Shown here in pieces: positions 26,566-35,941 of a stretch of 64,000 bases of DNA. Within the stretch, counting starts at the first letter, position 1. Every line of letters starts with the position of its first letter. The DNA is taken from contig NW_008705566.1 in NCBI RefSeq assembly GCF_000186865.1, positions 1,667,699-1,731,698 of the forward strand. Reading direction: 5' to 3'. The translations under genes and the position numbers were made by a program. The stretch is from Aureococcus anophagefferens. Lineage: Eukaryota > Sar > Pelagophyceae > Pelagomonadales > Pelagomonadaceae. Under the pieces are notes generated by a model. The model saw only the letters and a program-made list of their open reading frames with translations, had not been told where the DNA came from and made no database searches.

Positions 26566-28512
26566 ATGGCGACGGTGGAGCCGCTGCTGAAGCCCTTCGA
26601 GACGAGCGCGCCGCCGGCGAGCTACGACGCGCTCGACGCGACGCTGCGCGCCTTCATGGCCAAGACCGTGCCCATCGAGTCCGACGGCGAGCTGCGGCGG
26701 CGCGAGCGCGTCATGGGCGAGCTGAAGCGGCTCTTCCAGGCCTGGGTGCGGAGCGTCTGCAAGGCCAAGGGCCTGAGCGACGAGCTCGCGTCGGAGGCCG
26801 GCGGCAAGCTCTACACGTCCGGGAGCTACCGGCTCCGCGTGCACGAGCCCGGCGCGGACATCGACAGCATCTGCGTCGCGCCGAACCACTGCACGCGCGA
26901 GGACTTCTTCGACACGCTCAAGGCCATGCTCCTGGAGCACCCCCAGGTCGAGAACTTGCGGAGCGTCGAGACGGCCGTCGTGCCGATCATGACCTTCGAC
27001 CTCGACGGCGTGAACATCGACCTGCTCTTCGCGCACCTGCCGCTGAACGCGATCCCGGCGTCGCTCGACATCGACGAGGACGCCGTGCTCCAGGGCGTCG
27101 ACGAGGCCACGGAGAAGAGCCTCAACGGCCCGCGCGTGACGAACCTCATCTACAAGCTCGTGTCGCACAACTACGAGTCCTTCCTCCAGGTCCTGCGCGT
27201 CGCGCGCGTCTGGGCGAAGCGCCGCGGCATCTACAGCAACAAGCTGGGCTACTTCGGGGGCATCAACTTCAACATCTTGGTGGCGCTCATCTGCCAGCTC
27301 TTCCCCAAGGCGACGCCGTCCTATTTGCTCTGCAAATTCTTCGCGATCTTCGCGAAGTGGGACTGGCCCGCGCCGGCGATCCTCTGCCGCCCGTTGGACC
27401 ACGGCTACGGCTTCGAGGTCTGGGGCCAGAACGCGGAGCAGCTCCGGGGCCGCATGGCCTACCACAACCTGCGGAACAACCTCATGCCCATCGTCACGCC
27501 CGCGTACCCGGCGATGAACTCCGCCGCGAACGTGAACCCCTGGTCCTTCGCGGTGCTGCGGGACGAGTTCGCGCGGGGCGCCGAGGTCTGCAAGCGCATC
27601 GTCGCCAGGCACGCGGAGCTCGCGGAGAACGGCGCCGTCGACCCGGACGTCGGCGGCCCGCTGTGGGACGAGCTCGTCGAGAAGACGGACTTCTTCGACA
27701 AGTACGACGCGTACCTCGCCGTCAACGTCCTGGGCGACGGCGAGAAGGAGGACTTCGACAACTTCAAGGGCTTCCTGAGCTCGCGGCTGCGGAAATTGGT
27801 GGAGAAGATGGGCCATTTGCCGTTGAAGATGATCCACCTCTTCCCGAAGGAGTACCCGGAGTCGACGGTGCCCCTCGCGAAGCACTCCTGCTGCTACTAC
27901 GTGGGTCTGCGCGAGGACGCGCAGCGCATGACGGGCGAGAGCCTCGTGCTCACGCACGTCTGGACCCAGTTCTGGCAGGACGACGTCGGCAAGTTCCGGG
28001 GCCTCGACGACGAGTTGGACGTCCGTTTGGAGCACCTGACCTTCGAGCAGCTGCCCGACGCCGTCTTCGGCGACGACGCGGACGCCGTCGCCGCCGCGCG
28101 CGCGACGGCGGTGGCGCGCCGCGAGGTCCGCCACGCGGACGAGGCCGCGCGCGCGGCCGCGGACGAGGCCGACGAGGGCGAGACGAACGCGGCGCTCAAG
28201 GCCCTCGACGAGGCCGCCAAGGCCGCCGGCGGCGCGAAGCGGCCCCGCGACGACGACGACGACGACGTCGACGACGACGTCGCGCACCTCGTCGACGTGA
28301 AGAAGGAGGAGTCCCCGCTCGACGCGACGGCGCCGGGCTGGGAGCCCAAGAAGCCCCGGACGATCCACGACGTCGGCGACGACCTCCCGCGCCTCGCCGC
28401 CGTCATCCCCGCCTGGCACCCGCTCGCGACCGTGTCCCGCATCCCCCGGACGACGCGCGTCGAGCTGAGCCTCTGCCCGCCCAAGAAGAAGCGCGAGCTC
28501 GCGGGGAAGTAA
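26566..28512 (+). CDS. PAP: Nuclear poly(A) polymerase
   Basis: 648 residues, normal length for the family. It adds poly(A) tails to cleaved pre-mRNA. Nucleotidyltransferase motif: YTSGSYRLRVHEPGADID (Gly86-Ser87; catalytic Asp98 and Asp100; third Asp near 151 in GVNIDLLFAHLPL). Then SLNGPRVTNLIYKLV, VLRVARVWAKRRGIYSN, LGYFGGINFNILVALICQLFP, the central domain WDWPAPAILCRP, MPIVTPAYPAMNSAANV, and an RNA-binding-type C-terminal domain from KYDAYLAV to the YYVGLREDAQRM segment. The tail carries KRPRDDDDDDVDDD, a probable nuclear localisation signal. The stop codon abuts the MITE-like element. Confidence 0.96.
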   Translation: MATVEPLLKPFETSAPPASYDALDATLRAFMAKTVPIESDGELRRRERVMGELKRLFQAWVRSVCKAKGLSDELASEAGGKLYTSGSYRLRVHEPGADIDSICVAPNHCTREDFFDTLKAMLLEHPQVENLRSVETAVVPIMTFDLDGVNIDLLFAHLPLNAIPASLDIDEDAVLQGVDEATEKSLNGPRVTNLIYKLVSHNYESFLQVLRVARVWAKRRGIYSNKLGYFGGINFNILVALICQLFPKATPSYLLCKFFAIFAKWDWPAPAILCRPLDHGYGFEVWGQNAEQLRGRMAYHNLRNNLMPIVTPAYPAMNSAANVNPWSFAVLRDEFARGAEVCKRIVARHAELAENGAVDPDVGGPLWDELVEKTDFFDKYDAYLAVNVLGDGEKEDFDNFKGFLSSRLRKLVEKMGHLPLKMIHLFPKEYPESTVPLAKHSCCYYVGLREDAQRMTGESLVLTHVWTQFWQDDVGKFRGLDDELDVRLEHLTFEQLPDAVFGDDADAVAAARATAVARREVRHADEAARAAADEADEGETNAALKALDEAAKAAGGAKRPRDDDDDDVDDDVAHLVDVKKEESPLDATAPGWEPKKPRTIHDVGDDLPRLAAVIPAWHPLATVSRIPRTTRVELSLCPPKKKRELAGK

Positions 28513-28981
28513 GCGCTAGCTAGGTTCCACTTTACTGCCGTAATTCGCCGGCGAGTGCGAGTTTGCTTGCTTTGCCGGAGTCGTCGCGAGTTTTTGCGTT
28601 TGCCGCAGCTCGATTTGCCGGCGCCGCTACTTGGGGAAACGGCGAGTTTCCGTGGTACATTGAAGTAAAGTTGTACCTCAACTTGAAGCAAACTACGATA
28701 AATTGGCTGCCAAGCCCCTCACACAACCAGCGCCGTCATCGCAGGAGGAACCGCGAAGCGCCGTAATATCCGCGCCAATAAAGCAGAGCTTATTTCGGTC
28801 ATTTCCGCGCGTCACGCGCGCCGCGTAGTACGCGGGACGCCACGGCTTGAAGGGCCTCTCGGCCGTCGCAAACCCCGCCCGCCGGCAAACTCGCCGGCGG
28901 CAAATCACCGGCAAAGTCAAACTCGAAAAACTCGCCCCTGGAGCGGCAAAGTTTTTACGGTAAAATGGAACCTAGAGCGCT
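28512..28981. mobile_element. MITE-like non-coding element with terminal inverted repeats
   Basis: About 470 bp of lower-GC, non-coding DNA filling the gap between two genes. The left end AGCGCTAGCTAGGTTCCAC (28512 on) matches the inverted right end AGCGCTCTAGGTTCCAT (28981 back), and similarity continues through TTTAC and CGTAA for about 30 bp. The interior repeats TTTGCCGG and CGAGTTT many times. No open frame looks like a transposase, so it would be non-autonomous. No perfect target-site duplication was found. The left end begins inside the TAA of the poly(A) polymerase gene. Confidence 0.65.
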
Positions 28982-29049
28982 AGGCGAAGCGACGCACCTC
29001 GGACCGGCCGCCGGCGGGCATTCGAGGCTACCGGAAGGCTAACAGATGC

Positions 29050-31350
29050 CTAGGCGAGGCGGAACGCGGTCGTCTTGGCGATGGTCGCGCGGCAGATGGG
29101 GCACGACTTCGACGTGGCCCGGATCGACGTCGCGCACGCGCTGCAGAGGCACGCGTGCGCGCAGGGCAGCAGGACCAGCGACCGCGGGCGGTCGCGGCAG
29201 ACGACGCAGGTCGTCGCCTCGTCGGCGGCCTCCATTTTCGCGCGCTTGTCGCGGTGCGCCGCGGCGTCCCCGCCGTCCGGCGTCGCGCCGGCCATCCAGC
29301 CCAGGCACCGCTCGAGGCTCGCGTTCGCGGCTTCGAGCTCGTAGACGCGCGCCTGGAGCGACGACGTCTCCGATTCGCGCAGCATCCGCGACTCGCGGCC
29401 CTCGCGCGCCGCGGCCGCGGACATCGACAGCTCGCGCTGCGCCTTGCTCGCCTCGGCCATCGCGATCTTCAGCGACACCTTCGCCTTCTCGACGGCGATC
29501 TGCGGTTTCACCTCGGGGTGGAACGCGAGGCTCGTGAGCGCGAACTTGGCGTGCTCCTTCGCTTTTTTCGCGTCCTCGTCGTCGGCGCCCCCCAGGGCCA
29601 GAGCGACGAGCGGTTCCAGAGCCCCCGCGGACGCGATCGCGTCCTTGGTCGCGAGGTCGACCAACGCCAGGTTCCGGAGGCAGCACGCCGCGTGGACGGC
29701 GGGCAGCCGGCCGCGCCGGAGCACGCCGACGAGCGCGTCCAAGCAGCCCGCCTCGACCATCTTGATCTTGTTGTCGCCGTGCAGCGACAGGTTCGCGAGC
29801 GCGCGGGACCCGTGGCCCATCGCGTCGGACGCCTGAGTCTCGCGGACGAGCGCGACGAGCGGAACGATCGCCGCCGACCCGATTTCGACGCGCGCGGCGG
29901 GCTTGTGCGCCGCGAGATTCCCGACGACGCCCGCTGCGGTTATCTTGATCACGAGGACGTCGTCGGTCAGCAGTTCGACGAGGGGCGAGACGGCCCCGGC
30001 GGCCAGGATCGGCGCCGCGTTCGACGGCTTCACCGAGAGCAGGAGCAGATCTCGCACGTTCTTTTTGCAGGAATCGTCGTCCTCGAGGTCGTCCTCCAAG
30101 TGGCTGACGAGGTCGTCGAAGACGGCGTCGGCGTCGAAGCTCTTGCCCGCGAGCGCGAACTTCCGCTGCCCCGCGACGTACTTCTCGATCGTGAGCCGCG
30201 GGGTCTCGCGGTCCGTCTCGGGGCAGCCCTGCGCCGAGATGAAGCTCCAGCGCTCCTCGCACTCCGACGCCGTCCGGATTTGATATGGGACAGGCGCTTC
30301 TTCGAGTCGAGACGCGACGTCCTCCCATTTGTTGGCGCCGAGCTCGAAGACGAGGCGCAACAGAGTCGTCTCCTCCTCGCGGGTCCACACGTGCGGAGGC
30401 ACGCGGTCCGGCGGAAGATTCGACACCTCGGTTGCGGGCCGGCGGGTCGCGGCGGGTGGCACGCGCGGCGGCGCGCCGGGCGACGAGGAGTCAACGTCGG
30501 CGCGGCCCGCGGCCTGGACGGCCGGCGGCACGGTAGTGCGCACGGGCGTGTGATGCCGCGGCTGCTCCCGGGCGCCGACCGCGCGCCGCGCGCGCTCGGC
30601 GCCCTGCGCGCCCGGATCGTTCCGGGGGAGCCAGCGATTCGCCGCGGGCAGGTGGATCCGGCTGTCCCGGGCGAGCGGGGACCGATATTGCCGGCGGGTC
30701 GCGGCGGGTGGCACGCGCGGCGGCGCGCCGGGCGACGCAAAGGCAGGTGGCACGCACGGCGGAACGCCGGGCGACGCAAAAGTCCGCAGGCTTGTCGCTG
30801 AGCTCGCACGAGGGGAGTCATCGTCGGCGCGGCCCGCGTCCTGGACGGCCGGCGGCGCGGTAGGGCGCACGGGCGTGTCCTCGAGGGCCGCGCGGGACGC
30901 GTCCTGGACGGCCGGCGGCGCGGTAGAGCGCACGTGGGGCGGGGACGTGAAGGTATCGCGCGCCCGGGCGATGAGGGCGTCCTGGACCTCCTCCGGCAGC
31001 TGCTGGCCCGCGTTCGCAATTCTTACCATCTGCTGATGGTAGCCCATGTCCTCCAACGCCCGCCCCAGCAGCTCCCGGGGCGGCACCTGCTCCGCGGCGA
31101 TGAGCTGGCCGAGCTGGAACAAGGCCGACGGCGCCTCCTGCGCCGCGTCGGAGGGGGCTTCATCGTCGGAGGACAACTCCGCCTCCATTCGACGGGCCAA
31201 CCCAAGCGCCGTAAGGCGATTGCCCGTGTCTCCGTTCGCCGCCGCCGGAGTCGTCGGACGATCCGCATTCGAATCAAGCGCAATACTCTCCTCTGATTCC
31301 TCGCCGACGCGGATCACGGCCGGGTCTCCGATAGGCGACGGCGCCGTCAT
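29050..31350 (-). CDS. SANT/Myb-like + armadillo-repeat + RING-HC protein (putative E3 ligase)
   Basis: 766 residues. The first 300 are disordered, with repeats around TAPPAVQDAGRA and ASPGAPPRVPPAATRR. A SANT/Myb-like module (about 318-366) reads WTREEETTLLRLVFELGANK then TASECEERWSFI. Armadillo repeats follow (GAVSPLVELLTDD, AAGVVGNLAAHK, GSRALANLSLHGDN, CLRNLALVDLATK). After a coiled coil (SSLQARVYELEAANASLE) comes a C3HC4 RING: CVVCRDRPRSLVLLPCAHAC, LCSACATSI and CPICRATI. E3 ubiquitin ligase is inferred; the SANT module hints at chromatin or nuclear targets. It is divergent from the 1424-residue gene, with 180 bp between starts. Confidence 0.85.
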   Translation of the reverse strand: MTAPSPIGDPAVIRVGEESEESIALDSNADRPTTPAAANGDTGNRLTALGLARRMEAELSSDDEAPSDAAQEAPSALFQLGQLIAAEQVPPRELLGRALEDMGYHQQMVRIANAGQQLPEEVQDALIARARDTFTSPPHVRSTAPPAVQDASRAALEDTPVRPTAPPAVQDAGRADDDSPRASSATSLRTFASPGVPPCVPPAFASPGAPPRVPPAATRRQYRSPLARDSRIHLPAANRWLPRNDPGAQGAERARRAVGAREQPRHHTPVRTTVPPAVQAAGRADVDSSSPGAPPRVPPAATRRPATEVSNLPPDRVPPHVWTREEETTLLRLVFELGANKWEDVASRLEEAPVPYQIRTASECEERWSFISAQGCPETDRETPRLTIEKYVAGQRKFALAGKSFDADAVFDDLVSHLEDDLEDDDSCKKNVRDLLLLSVKPSNAAPILAAGAVSPLVELLTDDVLVIKITAAGVVGNLAAHKPAARVEIGSAAIVPLVALVRETQASDAMGHGSRALANLSLHGDNKIKMVEAGCLDALVGVLRRGRLPAVHAACCLRNLALVDLATKDAIASAGALEPLVALALGGADDEDAKKAKEHAKFALTSLAFHPEVKPQIAVEKAKVSLKIAMAEASKAQRELSMSAAAAREGRESRMLRESETSSLQARVYELEAANASLERCLGWMAGATPDGGDAAAHRDKRAKMEAADEATTCVVCRDRPRSLVLLPCAHACLCSACATSIRATSKSCPICRATIAKTTAFRLA

Positions 31351-31530
31351 GAATCCAGATGGCGTTCTTCAAAGGGGGGGCGTCGGGACCGGTTCGTTGG
31401 GGCGCGGCTCGTCGCGCGCGACCTGCGAACTCGCAGGCGTGGAGACTCGCTCGAGGTGGAGTCGATGTTGCCCGGCAACATCTTGGCATAACGCTCTCCG
31501 TCACGCTGTTCCGGGCAGCATCTCTCGACG

Positions 31531-34500
31531 ATGCGCGTCGACGAGCTGCGCGCCATGCTCCAGCCGCCCTCGCCGATCAAGGTCGGCTGGGAGGCGAAGC
31601 CGCCGTCGCCGACGAAGACGCAGTCGATCAGAGCGAAGCTCAAGGCGGCGCAGCGGGCGCTGCGCGAGGAGCGGGCCACCCGCGACACGAAACGCCAGCA
31701 GCGCGCCGCCGCGGCCGACGCGCCGCGCGCGGACTCGGAGCTGAAGCAGGACATGGAGCGGTCCATGCGCGCGGCGCGGCGCGGCGCGCCGGCGCCCGGC
31801 GACGCGGCGGAGACCGTGAGCCTCTTCGTCGCGCTTCCGGACGGGACGACGTGCGCGCTCCGGGACCTGCCGACGTCCTTCACGGCCGACGACATCCGCC
31901 ACGCCCTGGAGCGGCTCTCGGCGCGCGACGGCGGGGAAACGACACATTACCCGGCGCACGCCGTGACCCTGGTCCACGGCTCCAAGGACTTCCGGCCGGG
32001 CGAGAGCGTCGCGTACCGGGGCGTGAGGGACGGCGCGACGCTCCACCTGCTCGTCCGCGCCCTCGGCGGCGAGGGCTTCGACGACGAAGCGCCCGAAGAA
32101 GAGGAGGACGAGGAGCCCTACGAGGACGTCGGCGAGGAGGCGGCCGTCGAGGAGGCGCCGGACCGGCGCCGGTTCCTAGATCTGAGCGACGCGGACATCG
32201 ACGGCTTCGAGCGGCGCCTCGCGACGGTGGGCGACGTGCGTGACGCGCGCAAGAAGCTGTCGCCCCACAAGTTCAAGCGCCGGGTCGCGCGGCGCCGCCG
32301 GCGCCGGCCGACGAGCCTCTCGGAGTGGGCGCTCGGCGCCGAGAAGTACGCGTGCCGCTGGCCCTACGCCAAGGGCGCGGTCTACTGCCTCGGCCTCTTC
32401 GAGGGCTACGACGGTGACCCGCGCGGCGGCCGCGGGAGCGACGTCCACGCCGGCGGCCGCAAGACCGTCGCGCGGTGGGCGCCCCGCGGCGACGACGAGC
32501 ACACCTACGCGTCGACGAAGCGGCCGACGGTCGTCGTCGACGTGCTGGACGTGACGGACGGCCGGGGCCCGGCCGTCGACATCGGCCCCGGCGCCAAGGT
32601 CGCCGTCGTCGAGGTCCGCGACGACGAGCAGCTCCACGACGACGACGACGTCCACTTCGTCGACGACGGCCACGACGTCCGCGACCGCGCGGGCGGCGGC
32701 GGCGCGGCGCGCGCCGAGGACGTCCGCGAGGCGCACAACGGCGCCAGCGGCGTGCCCCTGGGCCTGTCGTTCCGCGCGGCGAAGACCCTGCGCGCGCGGA
32801 ACGGCCGCGTGTTCCTACGAGTTCTCGTGACGAAGCTGCCGCGAGGCTACGACGCCGCGGACTGGGAGGTCATCGACGACGCGGCGCTGGACGCGCGGAG
32901 CCGCGCCGTCCAGGGCTCCGACTGGCGCGGCCGCATGTGGGGCGACGTGCCCCTGCGGTTGAAGGTCGCCATCCGGCGCGTCCCGAGGGTGCTGGCGGCC
33001 GTCGTCACGACCGTCACGTGCGACGCGGGCGGCGGCGCGCCGCGCACGCGCGAGAAGAAGATCGACGACGCGCGCCTGGAGCTCAAGGTCGCCACGGAGA
33101 CCAAGGCGCTCCACGTCGTGACGCCCGCGCAGGTCTTCGCCAACGGCACGGCGTCGTACGTGCTGCCGTCGTGCGACGCGGAGGTCGCGCTGACCGCGGC
33201 CCACGACCTCTACCGCGACGGCGGGTCCACGGCGCGCCACCGCGTCGGGCCGGAGCACTGGCCGCCGTCGGGGCCGCTGCGCGTGACGGCGGTCCTGGAG
33301 CCGCGGCAGACGACGCTGTCCGTCTGCGTCGAAGTCGCGCGGGGCCTGCCCGTCGACTTCCGCGACGCCGCGCGGGACCGCCTGAAGCGGAGCGACGCGA
33401 AGCACCTGAAGGTGTCCATCGGGTCCGTGGTCGTGCCGACGAAGCGCTTGAAGCTCGAAGAGGCGAACGTCGAGGACGAGCCCGACGCGACGGTGCTCGT
33501 CGGCCTCAAGCACGCGCCGCCGCCGGGGGCGACGGTGTCGTGGCGGCCCAGGGTGGCCCTGCCGGGCTACGCCTTCGCGGGGCCCGACGTCGTCGACGTC
33601 GTCGAGGGCGGCCACGCGCAGATCGTCCTCGTCGTCGTGCCCACGGACGTCGTCCTCGCGATCGACGTCGACGCGGCGGACGGCGGCGACCTCGGAAGCG
33701 GGCCCGAGGTCGTCGTGCGGGGCGCGACCCTGGGCCGGCGCACCGGCGCGTCGGAGCAGCCGCTGCTGGACCTGCTCGCGCGCGGCGACCCCGCGAAGCT
33801 CTTCGATTTGCTGCGCGGCGGCGTGCCCGTCGACGCGACGCTCTGCGACGGCAAGACCGAGGCCGGCGAGCGGACGACCTACGGCCCGCGCGACTGGCTG
33901 CCGACGGAGCCGGGCGCGGGCCGCGACGGCTTCTTCTCCGTGAAGCGGCGCCTCGCAGTCCGCGCGAAGGCGTTCGCGCGGACGCCGCTCCGACTCTTCC
34001 TCCACCCGACGGAGCTCGACGTCGACGTCGTCGACGAGGACGGCACACCACTCCCCGACGCGGACCTCCGCGTCGCCGGCGAGTCCTACGGCGGCCGCCG
34101 GGGCGTGATCCCGCTCGTGATCCCGAAGGCGCACGCGTCGCCCGAGACCTGGCCCTACGTCGCCCCCCTGGACGCGACCCTCGAGGGCTACATGACGATC
34201 ACCAAGCCGCAGATCTCCATCTTCCCCGGGCGGCGCGCCGCCGCGACGGTCGTGCTCCGGGAGGCGGCCTTCGCCGTCGACCTCTCCGTCGTCTCGAAGC
34301 GCGCGGAGCCCTGCTTCACGCTGTCCCTCGTCGCCGGCGCCGACGCGCCGGCGGCGGCGATCCAGAAGATCCTGGACGACGCGAAGGTCGACGTCGACGC
34401 GGCCCTCGCGGCCCGGGAGCCGTCGCCGGCCGCTCCCAGGAAGATGCGCGTGACGGCGGACGCGACGGCGGACGCGCCCGTGCCCTGGGACTGGCTCGGC

Positions 34501-35805
34501 GAGCAGCTCTGCGACGTCTTTTCCAAGCACACGGACCTCGTCGCGCGCGTCGACGTCGACGGCGGCGCCGACGGGTCGACCGCGCCGTTCGCGCCGCCGC
34601 GCGTGGCCATCGGGCCGCTCGACTTCGGCGCGCGCCGCGGCGCCCTGAGCTGCCTCGACGAGCTCGGCGCCGACGCGACGCTGGGCTGCTACCTCGAGGC
34701 GGCGGACCCGGAGCCCTGGGCCGTCGTCGCCCCGAACCGCGTCGACGCGGCGCACGACGGCGTCGCCGCGGGCGGCTTCGGCGCGGCGGCGACCTACGCG
34801 CTCTCCAAGGTGTCCTGCACGGGCGTCTCCGCCATCCGGGGCCACGTCGACGCCCGCGGCGAGACGTCCGAGGCCATGGCCGTCGCCCCGGACCTCAAGC
34901 CCGGCGCGACGTCCAAGGTCGAGCTCGAGTACGCGCCGACCGAGATCCTGGTCCGCGTCGTCGACGAGGCCACGAACAAGAACCTCGAACGGGCGACGGT
35001 GGCGCTGACCGTCGGCGCCGCGACCTACGAGCTCGGGGCGCTGCGGGGCCGCTTCGGCGTCGTGGTCCCGACAGGCGCGGCGGAGCTCGCGTTCTCCGCG
35101 GCCGCGACGCTCGACGGCTTCACGGTCCCGAAGCACAAGGAGACGACTTTTGTCGTCGCGCCGGGCGCCTGCGTGCCCGTGACGCTGCCCCTGCGGCCCG
35201 TCGACGCCGTCGACTTCGAGTTCGACGTGTCGTGCGTCGACGCGTCCGACTGGCCCAACGACCGCGATTTGGACGACGTCGCGCTCACGGTGGGCGCGCT
35301 CGCGCTGGGCGCGCGGCGCGGCCGCGTCCACGCGCTGGACCTGCTGTCGCCCCAGGAGGCGGCGGACGTTTTGGACGGCGCGGCGGGTGCGACCTGGGCC
35401 GTGGGGCCCGCGCGCGTCGACGCGAAGCGCGCGTCCGGCGACGTCGCGACGTACGCGTTGGTCCCCCGGCCCGTCGGCGCGCCGAGCCTCGCGCCGGCGC
35501 CGGGCGCGACGGTGCGGCTGAACGTCGAGTACCAGCCGACGGAAATCGTCGTCGAGGTGCGCTCCACGAAGTGGCGCGAGGGCGACGTGCACGCCGTCGA
35601 CCTCGTCGTCCGCGGAACCGTCGTCCGCTCGGAGACGACCCACGGCCACCGGAGCCGCCTCATCCTCGGCGTGCCCCTCCCGGACGGCGCCGACGAGGAG
35701 GTCGTCGTGCTGCGCGCCGACGGCGCCGCCGCCAGCGCCGCGGTCGAGCTCGGCAAGCGCACGCCGACGGTCGTCCTCGACCTCGACGCGGCGGCCGCGC
35801 GGTAA
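31531..35805 (+). CDS. Giant ubiquitin-like / beta-repeat protein of unknown function
   Basis: 1424 residues. A basic coiled N-terminus is followed by a ubiquitin-like segment (about 94-175: VSLFVALPDGTTCALRDLP, VTLVHGSKDF and GATLHLLVRAL). An acidic spacer leads to a 1200-residue beta-rich region with recurring strand pairs resembling carboxypeptidase-regulatory or PEGA-type sandwiches: KVELEYAPTEILVRVVDEA and RLNVEYQPTEIVVEVRSTK are the clearest repeats, together with DVDVVDEDGTPLPDADLRV. No catalytic motif, signal peptide or membrane segment was seen. A scaffold role is a guess. The gene is intronless with strong codon bias, so the open frame is secure. Confidence 0.75.
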   Translation: MRVDELRAMLQPPSPIKVGWEAKPPSPTKTQSIRAKLKAAQRALREERATRDTKRQQRAAAADAPRADSELKQDMERSMRAARRGAPAPGDAAETVSLFVALPDGTTCALRDLPTSFTADDIRHALERLSARDGGETTHYPAHAVTLVHGSKDFRPGESVAYRGVRDGATLHLLVRALGGEGFDDEAPEEEEDEEPYEDVGEEAAVEEAPDRRRFLDLSDADIDGFERRLATVGDVRDARKKLSPHKFKRRVARRRRRRPTSLSEWALGAEKYACRWPYAKGAVYCLGLFEGYDGDPRGGRGSDVHAGGRKTVARWAPRGDDEHTYASTKRPTVVVDVLDVTDGRGPAVDIGPGAKVAVVEVRDDEQLHDDDDVHFVDDGHDVRDRAGGGGAARAEDVREAHNGASGVPLGLSFRAAKTLRARNGRVFLRVLVTKLPRGYDAADWEVIDDAALDARSRAVQGSDWRGRMWGDVPLRLKVAIRRVPRVLAAVVTTVTCDAGGGAPRTREKKIDDARLELKVATETKALHVVTPAQVFANGTASYVLPSCDAEVALTAAHDLYRDGGSTARHRVGPEHWPPSGPLRVTAVLEPRQTTLSVCVEVARGLPVDFRDAARDRLKRSDAKHLKVSIGSVVVPTKRLKLEEANVEDEPDATVLVGLKHAPPPGATVSWRPRVALPGYAFAGPDVVDVVEGGHAQIVLVVVPTDVVLAIDVDAADGGDLGSGPEVVVRGATLGRRTGASEQPLLDLLARGDPAKLFDLLRGGVPVDATLCDGKTEAGERTTYGPRDWLPTEPGAGRDGFFSVKRRLAVRAKAFARTPLRLFLHPTELDVDVVDEDGTPLPDADLRVAGESYGGRRGVIPLVIPKAHASPETWPYVAPLDATLEGYMTITKPQISIFPGRRAAATVVLREAAFAVDLSVVSKRAEPCFTLSLVAGADAPAAAIQKILDDAKVDVDAALAAREPSPAAPRKMRVTADATADAPVPWDWLGEQLCDVFSKHTDLVARVDVDGGADGSTAPFAPPRVAIGPLDFGARRGALSCLDELGADATLGCYLEAADPEPWAVVAPNRVDAAHDGVAAGGFGAAATYALSKVSCTGVSAIRGHVDARGETSEAMAVAPDLKPGATSKVELEYAPTEILVRVVDEATNKNLERATVALTVGAATYELGALRGRFGVVVPTGAAELAFSAAATLDGFTVPKHKETTFVVAPGACVPVTLPLRPVDAVDFEFDVSCVDASDWPNDRDLDDVALTVGALALGARRGRVHALDLLSPQEAADVLDGAAGATWAVGPARVDAKRASGDVATYALVPRPVGAPSLAPAPGATVRLNVEYQPTEIVVEVRSTKWREGDVHAVDLVVRGTVVRSETTHGHRSRLILGVPLPDGADEEVVVLRADGAAASAAVELGKRTPTVVLDLDAAAAR

Positions 35806-35941
35806 GACTCGGGTCTCTTGCTGCGAATTACTGGAGACTCGTACGCTGCGGGTTGGTCGCGTTTCCAGGCTGAGGTGGTCGAATTCGGCCGAGCGTGGCG
35901 GGGAGGCGTGGATTCAGGGGTGCGCGCGTACGCCGAGGTCC

